Shown piece after piece: positions 35,063 through 42,812 of a DNA stretch of 64,000 nt (within the stretch, counting starts at the first letter, position 1; every line of letters begins with the position of its first letter). The DNA lies in contig NZ_JAFKMA010000001.1 of assembly GCF_017304635.1 (NCBI RefSeq), positions 1,240,001 to 1,304,000 of the forward strand. The letters are read 5' to 3'. The translations under genes and the position numbers were made by a program. The DNA comes from Sphingomonas sp. GTDB lineage: Bacteria; Pseudomonadota; Alphaproteobacteria; Sphingomonadales; Sphingomonadaceae. A model generated the notes under the pieces. It saw only the letters and a list, made by a program, of their open reading frames with translations, did no database searches and had not been told where the DNA came from.

Positions 35063-36094
35063 ATGAGCGTACGGGTCGGGCTGATCGGTTTCGGACTGGC
35101 GGGACGATCCTTCCACGCGCCACTGATCGATGCCGAGCCGCGCCTCGTTTTGACGGCCGTCGCTAGCTCTCGCGCCGATGCGGTCCTGGCATCGCATCCG
35201 GGCGTTCGGGTCCATCCGACCGCAGAGCGACTGATCGCCGATCCCGGAATCGAATTGGTCGTCATCGCGACGCCCAACGATCTGCACGCGCCGCTGGCCC
35301 GTGCTGCGTTGATGGCGGGGAAGCACGTCGTCGTCGACAAGCCGTTCGTGGTCGATCTGGCGGACGGAGCGGCGCTGATCGACCTGGCGAAACGGCAAGC
35401 GCGCATGCTGAGCGTATTCCACAACCGGCGCTGGGACGGCGACTTCCTGACCGTACGCAACTTGCTGGCCAGCGGCCGGCTGGGGGACGTACGGCTGGGC
35501 GAATTCTGTTGGGATCGCTTTCGCCCGACCATCAAGCCCGGCTGGCGCGAGGCGGGCGGCGATGGCGGCGGCGTGCTGGCGGATCTGGGGCCGCATCTGG
35601 TCGATCAGGCGCTGCAACTGTTCGGAAATCCGGACAACGTCGCCGGTGATATTCTGGTGCAACGCGACGACGCGCAGGTCGACGACTATTTCGCGCTCAC
35701 GCTCGGGTACGGACGCTGCCGTGTACGGCTATGCGCGTCGACGCTGGTCGCATCGGCTCGCCCGCGGTTCGCGCTGCACGGCACGATGGGCAGCTTCGTC
35801 AAATACGGGATCGACCCGCAAGAGGCTGCGCTCCGGGCCGATGTTAGCGTGGTGTCGCCGGGGTTCGGCGAGGAGCAGCCCGGCAGCTTCGGCCGACTGA
35901 CGGCGCCCGACGGCACGCAAACCCAGGTCCCGACCGAGCGCGGCGACTGGCGACGTTATTATGCCGGAGTCGCGGCGGCGATCCTCGACGGCACACCGCC
36001 GCCGGTCAGCGCGGAGGAGGCGCTGACCGGATTGCGCATTATCGATCTCGCGCGCCGGAGTGCTGTCGAAAACGGTCGCGCTTTGCCGTTCTGA
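35063..36094 (+). CDS. Gfo/Idh/MocA-family NAD(P)-dependent oxidoreductase
   Basis: This 343-residue cytoplasmic oxidoreductase has the Rossmann motif VGLIGFGLAGRSFHAPLI near the start, VVIATPNDLHAPLA, and the family signature GKHVVVDKPFVVDLADG (about residues 85-101). The C-terminal domain shows SVFHNRRWDGDF and GGGVLADLGPHLVDQALQLFG, the latter containing the catalytic His. The family oxidises hydroxyls of sugars and inositols, and the local pathway suggests a pentose or uronate derivative, but the substrate cannot be named. GGGAGGCTGGG precedes the ATG at 35063. It is probably the last gene of the GH43-xylulokinase-isomerase operon and converges on the next GH43 gene. Confidence 0.85.
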   Translation: MSVRVGLIGFGLAGRSFHAPLIDAEPRLVLTAVASSRADAVLASHPGVRVHPTAERLIADPGIELVVIATPNDLHAPLARAALMAGKHVVVDKPFVVDLADGAALIDLAKRQARMLSVFHNRRWDGDFLTVRNLLASGRLGDVRLGEFCWDRFRPTIKPGWREAGGDGGGVLADLGPHLVDQALQLFGNPDNVAGDILVQRDDAQVDDYFALTLGYGRCRVRLCASTLVASARPRFALHGTMGSFVKYGIDPQEAALRADVSVVSPGFGEEQPGSFGRLTAPDGTQTQVPTERGDWRRYYAGVAAAILDGTPPPVSAEEALTGLRIIDLARRSAVENGRALPF

Positions 36095-36101
36095 CGCAGG
36101 G

Positions 36102-37784
36102 CTATCGCGGCGAATAGGCATAGAGCCCGAAGCTCGCACCGACGAAGCCGCCGGCGCGTTTCGTGCTGAGCACGCCGCCGTCGGCGCCCGTAACCAGCGG
36201 CATCCACCGCCCCTTCTCGTCGGCGAAGGCGAAGTCGTAAGCGTCGCCGCGCGCGACGATGCGCAACCTCACCGAGCCCGTCGCAGGCGCCGGTGCGGAG
36301 GCGATCACGACGCCATCACGCGGGTCGCTGGCATCGGCGCGGCGGTCGACCTCGACCATCCGCCGGCCGCCGCGATTGACGATCCCGACGAAGTAATAAT
36401 GTTCCTCGTTCTGATACGCGACCAACCCGGCCCGCGAACCCTCGACCGGCGCGGCGAAACGCACGATCGTCGATGCGGTGGCGTACGGATGCTGCTGACG
36501 ACGCAGCAATGCGCTGGGCTGGCCGCGCGTTCCGATGGCGTCGGGTCGCGCCGCGATTTGCAACGCGCCGTCCGCCAGTCGCCACCATCGGTCGCTGGGG
36601 ATGCGGATCGTCATCCAGTCGAGCGGCAGTCGGCTGCCCGTGAAATCGTCGTGCACCGTGAAATCGCCGCTGGTCGGGACCGGCGGCGGCGGCGTTGCCG
36701 GCAACGCCGGCCGTCGTATGACGGAGGGGATAGCCTGCCCCGGCGCGGTGATGATCGGCCAGCCATCGACCCAGCGGACGGGCAGCAGGAAGGTCTCGCG
36801 ACCGGTATTGTATTCGTCGCCGCGATATGGGCGCACGGCGAGAAAGCTCGACCACCACTCGCCCGACGGCGTATCGACGATCGTCGCGTGACCGGCCGAG
36901 GTGACCGGATCGGGCCGACCGGGATCGAGGTCGCGCTGCGTCAGGATGGGCTTGGGAAACGCCGTCCACGGCCCCTCCGGCCGGTCGGCGCGATAGACGG
37001 TTTCCGAATGGCCCATTGCGGTGCCGCCCTCCGCCGCGATCAGATAATAGCGGCCGTCATGCGTAAAGAGCTTGGGCCCCTCCACCCAGATCGGCTTGGT
37101 CGCGATATCGACGCCGCCGTCGACGATCATCGTCGCCGCACCGCTGGTCTTGAGCGTCGCCAGGTCGAACCGCCGGATCCAGATCGCGCGATGCCCGTCA
37201 TAGCGCGAGCCACCCTCCGGCGCATCGTTGTTGAGCAGCCACGCTTTCCCGTCCGGGGCGATGTAGAGCGACGGGTCGATGCCGCCGACATCCTTGATCC
37301 AGACCGGATCGGACCACGGCCCAGCCGGATTGCGCGCGGTAATGACGTAATTCCCGCCGCAATTGACGCAGGTGTTGACCAGGTAGAACAGCCCGGCGTG
37401 ATAGGCGAGCGACGGTGCGAACACGCCCTCCGACAGGCCGATACCGCGAAAATCGAGCTGCCCCGGACGATCGATCGCATTGCCGATCTGGCTCCAGTGG
37501 ATCAGGTCGCGGCTGTGGAAGACCGGCAATCCGGGAAAGTACCCGAACGTCGAGGTCACGAGATAGAAGTCGCCACCGACGCGCAGCAGACTGGGGTCGG
37601 GATAGAAGCCGTTGAGGATCGGGTTACGATAGTGATCGGGCCCGATCGGCGATTGCGGGGTCGCGCGATCCGTGCCGCGATAGTCGAACCAGCCGAAGCT
37701 GGCGATCGGACCGCCGAACGCGGGCGAGGATATCGCTACCATGACTGAAAGTGAAGCCATGCCGACTGTCCTGCGCCACATCAT
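36102..37784 (-). CDS. GH43 beta-xylosidase/arabinofuranosidase with C-terminal beta-sandwich
   Basis: This 560-residue secreted enzyme has a signal peptide (about 1-25), a GH43 propeller and a C-terminal concanavalin-like domain (from about 380, DDFTGSRLPLDWMTIRIPSD). The catalytic triad is D63 in FYPDPSLL, D170 in GGIDPSLY and E235 in WVEGPKLF. STFGYFPGLPVFHSRDLIHW is characteristic of the two-domain GH43 xylosidases. The ATGATG at 37781-37784 was chosen because GGAGGAGGGAG lies just upstream; the open frame starts 11 codons earlier. It is divergent from the GH5-GH35-GH67 operon, with an operator between them and a second candidate inside its leader-coding region. Confidence 0.9.
   Translation of the reverse strand: MMWRRTVGMASLSVMVAISSPAFGGPIASFGWFDYRGTDRATPQSPIGPDHYRNPILNGFYPDPSLLRVGGDFYLVTSTFGYFPGLPVFHSRDLIHWSQIGNAIDRPGQLDFRGIGLSEGVFAPSLAYHAGLFYLVNTCVNCGGNYVITARNPAGPWSDPVWIKDVGGIDPSLYIAPDGKAWLLNNDAPEGGSRYDGHRAIWIRRFDLATLKTSGAATMIVDGGVDIATKPIWVEGPKLFTHDGRYYLIAAEGGTAMGHSETVYRADRPEGPWTAFPKPILTQRDLDPGRPDPVTSAGHATIVDTPSGEWWSSFLAVRPYRGDEYNTGRETFLLPVRWVDGWPIITAPGQAIPSVIRRPALPATPPPPVPTSGDFTVHDDFTGSRLPLDWMTIRIPSDRWWRLADGALQIAARPDAIGTRGQPSALLRRQQHPYATASTIVRFAAPVEGSRAGLVAYQNEEHYYFVGIVNRGGRRMVEVDRRADASDPRDGVVIASAPAPATGSVRLRIVARGDAYDFAFADEKGRWMPLVTGADGGVLSTKRAGGFVGASFGLYAYSPR
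37729..37741. promoter_or_regulatory. Possible intragenic LacI-type operator
   Basis: GATATCGCTACCA lies within the signal-peptide codons of the minus-strand GH43 gene. Read on the other strand it is TGGTAGCGATATC, close to the site at 37878-37891. It could be a downstream auxiliary operator or a chance match constrained by the codons for Val-Ala-Ile. Confidence 0.3.
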
Positions 37785-37877
37785 CGTCGCTCCCTCCTCC
37801 AGCGGGTTGAACGCCAATCAAGGCGATCGTCCAGCGAAGCCATTGCACTGGACGCTTATCGCAAAGCGCGCTTATGA

Positions 37878-37891
37878 TGATAGCGATATCA
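37878..37891. promoter_or_regulatory. LacI-family operator between divergent GH43 and GH5 genes
   Basis: TGATAGCGATATCA keeps both outer half-sites (TGATA/TATCA) and differs from the consensus only in the centre. It lies 24 bp before the GH5 start and 94 bp upstream of the GH43 start. Confidence 0.6.
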
Positions 37892-37914
37892 GAACGGACT
37901 CGGGAGAGCGATCG

Positions 37915-38955
37915 ATGGGCATGGTGAGATGGCTCGCATTGGCGTCGCTCGCACTGGCACCGATGCCGGCGATCGCTCAATCCGCCTCTCCGCAACCATC
38001 CGCCGCCCCCGACGCATGGCAAGCCGCCGCTCGTTTGCATCGCGGCGTCAACGTGTTGGGGTACGACCCGTTGTGGACCGACCCGGCCAAGGCCCGCTTC
38101 CAGCCGCGACACTTCACGATCATCCGCAAGGGCGGGTTCGATTTCGTGCGGATCGTGCTGCAATCGTTCAAGCACATGGACGCCCGCAACCGGCTCGATC
38201 GGCAATGGCTGGCGACGCTCGACCGGCTCGTCGCTCAGGCCGGCGCGGCGGGTCTGAGCGTCATCCTGGACGAGCACGACTTCAACTATTGCGCCGACGA
38301 CGCGGCGATGTGCGAGACGAAGCTGATCGCCTTTTGGCAGCAGGTCGGCGCCCATTTCGCCAATGCGCCGGCCAACGTCCTGTTCGAGGTATTGAACGAA
38401 CCGCACGGTGCGCTGAACGGCGAGCCGTGGAATGCACTGATCGCCAAGGTGGTGCCGGTGATCCGCGCGACCAATCCGCGGCGGACACTCATCATCGGCC
38501 CGTCGCACTGGAACAGCCTGGCCGACTTGCCGCTGCTCAAACTGCCGCCCGACGACCGCAACATCATCGTGACCGTGCATTATTACGAACCGTTCCGCTT
38601 CACTCATCAGGGCGCGCGATGGGCTGGCGATGTCGCGAACCTGCACGGCATCCCGCTCACGGCCGACGACGAGCGTCGGATCGTCGGTGACTTCGATACG
38701 GTCGCGGCATGGTCGAAAGCCAATGACCGGCCGGTCGAGCTCGGCGAGTTCGGCGCCTACGACCGCAGCGGCACGCCGATCGCCGACCGCGCCCGCTATG
38801 TCCGCGATGTCCGGCAAGCGGCGGAATCGCATGGCATGCCCTGGGCTTATTGGCAGTTCGACGGGGATTTCGTCGTATACGACATCGATCGCGACGCCTG
38901 GGTCGAGCCGATCCGCCGGGCGCTGATGATGCCGTCCGACCCGACGGGGAAGTGA
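37915..38955 (+). CDS. GH5 endo-beta-glucanase-like hydrolase
   Basis: This 346-residue secreted enzyme has a signal peptide (about 1-21, ending PAIAQ) and a cellulase-type GH5 barrel: RLHRGVNVLGYDPL near residue 41, FDFVRIVLQSF (75-85), ILDEHDFNYC (117-126), the acid/base E162 in FEVLNEPHG, VTVHYYEPFRFTHQGA (219-234) and the nucleophile E278 in VELGEFGAYD. Substrate is likely a beta-1,4-glucan, glucomannan or xyloglucan backbone, because the following genes are GH35 and GH67. GGGAGAG precedes the ATG at 37915; an in-frame ATG two codons later is also possible. The longer open frame upstream would run through the operator. Confidence 0.88.
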   Translation: MGMVRWLALASLALAPMPAIAQSASPQPSAAPDAWQAAARLHRGVNVLGYDPLWTDPAKARFQPRHFTIIRKGGFDFVRIVLQSFKHMDARNRLDRQWLATLDRLVAQAGAAGLSVILDEHDFNYCADDAAMCETKLIAFWQQVGAHFANAPANVLFEVLNEPHGALNGEPWNALIAKVVPVIRATNPRRTLIIGPSHWNSLADLPLLKLPPDDRNIIVTVHYYEPFRFTHQGARWAGDVANLHGIPLTADDERRIVGDFDTVAAWSKANDRPVELGEFGAYDRSGTPIADRARYVRDVRQAAESHGMPWAYWQFDGDFVVYDIDRDAWVEPIRRALMMPSDPTGK

Positions 38956-38958
38956 CCG

Positions 38959-40575
38959 ATGCGCCGATGGAGTCACGCCTTGCTGGCGCTGTGCGCGATG
39001 ACGACGAGCGTGATCGCGCGCGCCGACGACGTTCCCCGCATCGTGACCAAGGGCGACCGCCATGCCTTGCTGGTCGACGGCCAGCCGTTCCTGATGCTTG
39101 CCGCGCAGGCCAACAACTCGTCCAACTACCCCGCCGCATTGCCCGACGTCTGGCCGGTGATCGAGCGGATCGGCGCCAACACGCTCGAAATGCCGATCGC
39201 GTGGGAACAGATCGAACCCGAACGCGGCACATTCGATTTCGGCTTCGTCGATACGTTGCTGGCGGAGGCGCGCCGACGCAACCTGCACCTCGTGTTGCTA
39301 TGGTTCGGCACGTGGAAGAACACGGCCTCCAATTACCAGCCCGCCTGGGTCAAGCTCGACACGCGTACCTATCCGCGCATGATCGACGCGAAGGGTGAGC
39401 GGCATTATGCGCCGACCCCCTTCGCCCCGGCGACGCTGGCGGCCGATCGCGCCGCCTTCGCTCGCCTGATCGCCCACCTTCGCGACGTCGACCGGCAGAA
39501 TACCGTGCTGATGGTGCAGGCGGAGAACGAAGTCGGCAGCTATCGCCTCGCCCGCGATCATTCGCCGGCGGCCGAGCGGCTGTTTCAGGCCAAGGTGCCC
39601 GCCCCTCTCCTCGCCAAGCTCGGCAAGGCGACCGGCACCTGGACGCAAGTGTTCGGCCGCAATGCGGAGGTGGCGTTCCAGACCTGGTACGTCGCGCAAT
39701 ATGTCGATGCGGTCGCGGCGGCGGGCAAGGCGATCAAGCCGATCCCGATGTACGCCAACGCCGCGCTGACCGCGCACGCGACCGGGTGGCAGGATCCTGC
39801 GACCTATGCGGCCGGCGGTCCGGTGCCCGGCATGATCGACATCTGGAAGGCGGCGGCACCGCATATCGACGTGGTCGCGCCCGATATCTACCAATCGGAC
39901 CAGGCCGAGTATCTCGGCTTCCTGACCGCCTACGACCGGCCCGACAATGCGCTGTTCGTGCCGGAAACCGGCAACGCCACCTCCTTCGCCCGTCACTTCT
40001 TCGCGGCGGTCGGGCGCGGGGCGATCGGATGGTCGCCGTTCGGTATGGATGCGACCGGATACGCCAATTTCCCGCTCGGCGCGCCGAAGCTCGACGACGC
40101 GACGCTGGAGGCGTTCGCCGCGAACTATCGCCTGTTCGCGCCGATGACTCGAATCTGGCCTACCCTGGCCCTCGACGGCAGGACGTGGGGTGTGGCGGAG
40201 CCCAACGACCCGGCGGCAAAGCATGCGCAAGTCATCGCGCTCGGCGCCGATTGGCGCGCCACCGTCACCTTCGGCCGCCCGCAATTCGGCTTCGACGCGC
40301 CGGTCGGCAACGACCCGCTGACCGGCGGCGCGGTGATCGCGCAGCTCGAGCCCAACACCTTCCTCGTATCCGGCATCCGGTCGCGGGTCGCGTTCGACCA
40401 TGTCGGGAACGGCAAACCGGACGATTGGGTGCTCGTCCGCGCCGAGCAGGGGCATTACGACCCGGCCGGCCAGTGGCAGTTCGAGCGCGTCTGGAACGGG
40501 GATCAGGTCGATTACGGCTTCAACTTCGGCACGCGTCCGGTGTGGCTGCGCGTGACGTTCGCCAAGCTTTCCTGA
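38959..40575 (+). CDS. GH35 beta-galactosidase with C-terminal beta domain
   Basis: This 538-residue secreted enzyme (signal peptide about 1-22) has the GH35 barrel: GQPFLMLAAQANNSSNYP (41-58), ANTLEMPIAWEQIEPERGTFDF (73-94 region), acid/base E191 in VQAENEVGSY and nucleophile E336 in LFVPETGNA. A C-terminal domain (from about 400) carries a GDQVDYGFNFG stretch and resembles the DUF5597 extension of bacterial GH35. Relatives in plant-polymer loci remove beta-galactose from xyloglucan side chains. It starts 3 bp after the GH5 stop and ends 2 bp before GH67, so the three are one operon. Confidence 0.9.
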   Translation: MRRWSHALLALCAMTTSVIARADDVPRIVTKGDRHALLVDGQPFLMLAAQANNSSNYPAALPDVWPVIERIGANTLEMPIAWEQIEPERGTFDFGFVDTLLAEARRRNLHLVLLWFGTWKNTASNYQPAWVKLDTRTYPRMIDAKGERHYAPTPFAPATLAADRAAFARLIAHLRDVDRQNTVLMVQAENEVGSYRLARDHSPAAERLFQAKVPAPLLAKLGKATGTWTQVFGRNAEVAFQTWYVAQYVDAVAAAGKAIKPIPMYANAALTAHATGWQDPATYAAGGPVPGMIDIWKAAAPHIDVVAPDIYQSDQAEYLGFLTAYDRPDNALFVPETGNATSFARHFFAAVGRGAIGWSPFGMDATGYANFPLGAPKLDDATLEAFAANYRLFAPMTRIWPTLALDGRTWGVAEPNDPAAKHAQVIALGADWRATVTFGRPQFGFDAPVGNDPLTGGAVIAQLEPNTFLVSGIRSRVAFDHVGNGKPDDWVLVRAEQGHYDPAGQWQFERVWNGDQVDYGFNFGTRPVWLRVTFAKLS

Positions 40576-40577
40576 CG

Positions 40578-42734
40578 TTGCGGTCGCGCGCGATACGGTG
40601 GCCGAAGCGCATCGCGATCTTGACTGCGATAGCGCTGGGGCTGGTCGGCACACAGCCGGCATCGGCGGAAGACGGCTATGACCTCTGGCTGCGCTATGGC
40701 CCCCTGCCCCCCGCGATGGCGACCGGTGCCAGGGCGACCGGCATCGTCGTCGAGGGCGATGGCGCGACGCTCGATGCGGCGGCGAAGGAATTGTCGCGCG
40801 GCCTGTCGGGTCTCGGCGCCACGCGCGTTCCGATCGCGACGACGATCCGCGACGACAGCATCGTGCTGGCGATCGCCGCGCGGCACGACCTTCCTGGCTT
40901 GGGCGACGAGGGATATCGAATCGAACCCGCGACCCGCCGGGGGCGGCACGTGCTGCTCATCACCGCCAATCGCGATCGCGGGGTGTTGTACGGCGCCTTT
41001 GCGTTGCTGCGCTGGGTGCAGACCGGACATCGGCTCGCCGACGCGCGCTTGGCCTCGGCACCGCGCGTCAAGCTCCGCGTGCTCGACCATTGGGACAATC
41101 TCGATGGCAGCGTCGAGCGTGGCTATGCCGGCGCGTCGCTGTGGGATTGGTGGACGCTGCCCGATTACGCCGACCCGCGCTACACCGACTATGCCCGCGC
41201 CGATGCGTCGGTCGGCATCAACGGCGTCGTGCTCAACAACGTCAACGCCACCGCGGACAGCCTGACGGCGGCCTATATCGCGAAGGCCGCCGCGCTTGCC
41301 GACATCTTCCGGCCATGGGGCATTCGCGTCTTCCTGTCCGCTCGCTTCTCCGCGCCGATCGAACTCGACCACCTGCGCACCGCCGATCCGCTCGATCCCG
41401 CCGTCGCGGCGTGGTGGCGACGCAAGGCCGACGAAATCTATCGCGCGATCCCCGATTTCGGCGGCTTCCTGGTCAAGGCCAATTCCGAAGGCCAGCCCGG
41501 GCCGCAGGATTATCATCGCAGCCATGCCGACGGCGCGAACATGCTCGCGGCGGCGCTGGCCCCTCATGGCGGCGTCGTCATGTGGCGCGCCTTCGTCTAC
41601 GCCGCGCCGAACGGCGAGGATCGCGCCAAGCAGGCGTATGACGATTTCCATCCGCTCGACGGCCGCTTCGCGCCCAATGTGCTGGTCCAGGTCAAGAACG
41701 GTCCGATCGACTTCCAGCCGCGCGAACCGTTCCACCCGCTGTTCGGCGCGATGCCGAAGACGCCGCTGATGATCGAGTTCCAGATCACGAAGGAATATCT
41801 CGGGTTCGCGACGCACCTCGTCTATCTCGGCCCCTTGTTCGAGGAAACGCTGGCCAGCGACACGTTCGCGCGCGGCCGGGGATCGACCGTCGCCCGCGTG
41901 ATCGACGGCAGCCTCGATCGCCACGCGTTGACGGGCATGGCGGGCGTCGCCAATGTCGGTCGCGACCGCGACTGGTCGGGCTCGACGTTCAATCAGGCCA
42001 ATTGGTATGCGTTCGGTCGCTTCGCCTGGGACCCGTCCGCATCGGCTGAGGCGGTCGCCCGCGAATGGGCGGCCATGACCTTCGCGCCCGATCCGCGCAT
42101 CGTCGATCCGGTCGTGGCGATGATGATGGGATCGCGGGAAGCGGCGGTCGATTACATGACGCCGCTCGGCCTCGCGCACCAGATGGCGACCGACAGCCAT
42201 TACGGCCCGGCGCCGTGGGTCGCCGATCTGGCGCGGCCGGAATGGAACCCGGCCTATTACAACCGGGCCCGCGCCGACGGCATCGGCTTCGACAGGACGG
42301 CCGGCGGAAGCGACGCGATCGCGCAATATTCGCCCGAGATCGCGCGTCGTCTGGCCGATCCCGCCACGACGCCGGATCGCGAGCTGTTATGGTTCCACCA
42401 TCTGCCCTGGAACTACCGCCTGTCCTCCGGTCAGTCGCTCTGGCAGGAGATTGTCGCACACTACGATCGAGGAGTGGGATCCGTCGTGGGAATGCGCCGC
42501 TCCTGGGCGACGCTGACGCTCCTGATCGACGCCGAACGCTTCGCCAAGACGGCGACGTTCCTGGCGATCCAGGAGCGCGAAGCACGCTGGTGGCGCGACG
42601 CCAGCATCGCCTACTGGATGTCGCTCAACCACCTCCCCCTGCCGGCCGGCGCCGCTGCTCCGGCCCACGACCTCGCCTGGTACCAATCCCAACACGCCAC
42701 CCACGCACCGGGAACGCCGAAGACGTCGAACTGA
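40578..42734 (+). CDS. GH67 alpha-glucuronidase
   Basis: This 718-residue enzyme removes (4-O-methyl-)glucuronic acid from the ends of glucuronoxylo-oligosaccharides. It shows LDHWDNLDGSVERGYAG (169-185), SLWDWW, the acid E304 in VKANSEGQPGP, D378 in QVKNGPIDFQPREP and E406 in EFQITKEYLGF, which correspond to the catalytic Glu, Asp and Glu of the Cellvibrio enzyme. C-terminal WFHHLPWNYRLSSGQSLWQE is also typical. The only start that gives a signal peptide (LRSRAIRWPKRIAILTAIALG) is TTG at 40578, two bases after the GH35 stop, implying coupling to GH35 translation. The open frame runs further upstream as a shadow of GH35. Confidence 0.93.
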   Translation: MRSRAIRWPKRIAILTAIALGLVGTQPASAEDGYDLWLRYGPLPPAMATGARATGIVVEGDGATLDAAAKELSRGLSGLGATRVPIATTIRDDSIVLAIAARHDLPGLGDEGYRIEPATRRGRHVLLITANRDRGVLYGAFALLRWVQTGHRLADARLASAPRVKLRVLDHWDNLDGSVERGYAGASLWDWWTLPDYADPRYTDYARADASVGINGVVLNNVNATADSLTAAYIAKAAALADIFRPWGIRVFLSARFSAPIELDHLRTADPLDPAVAAWWRRKADEIYRAIPDFGGFLVKANSEGQPGPQDYHRSHADGANMLAAALAPHGGVVMWRAFVYAAPNGEDRAKQAYDDFHPLDGRFAPNVLVQVKNGPIDFQPREPFHPLFGAMPKTPLMIEFQITKEYLGFATHLVYLGPLFEETLASDTFARGRGSTVARVIDGSLDRHALTGMAGVANVGRDRDWSGSTFNQANWYAFGRFAWDPSASAEAVAREWAAMTFAPDPRIVDPVVAMMMGSREAAVDYMTPLGLAHQMATDSHYGPAPWVADLARPEWNPAYYNRARADGIGFDRTAGGSDAIAQYSPEIARRLADPATTPDRELLWFHHLPWNYRLSSGQSLWQEIVAHYDRGVGSVVGMRRSWATLTLLIDAERFAKTATFLAIQEREARWWRDASIAYWMSLNHLPLPAGAAAPAHDLAWYQSQHATHAPGTPKTSN

Positions 42735-42766
42735 GGATGGCCGACCTGCTTGCCGGGCTGACGCGA

Positions 42767-42795
42767 ATGGCTGCGCGACTCTTTCGCGCAGCCAT
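42767..42795. terminator. Stem-loop between convergent GH67 and autotransporter genes
   Basis: A perfect 12-bp inverted repeat ATGGCTGCGCGA/TCGCGCAGCCAT encloses the 5-nt loop CTCTT. No T tract follows, so it may be a weak or factor-assisted bidirectional terminator. Confidence 0.55.
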
Positions 42796-42812
42796 CCGTC
42801 GTCCGGTCACGA

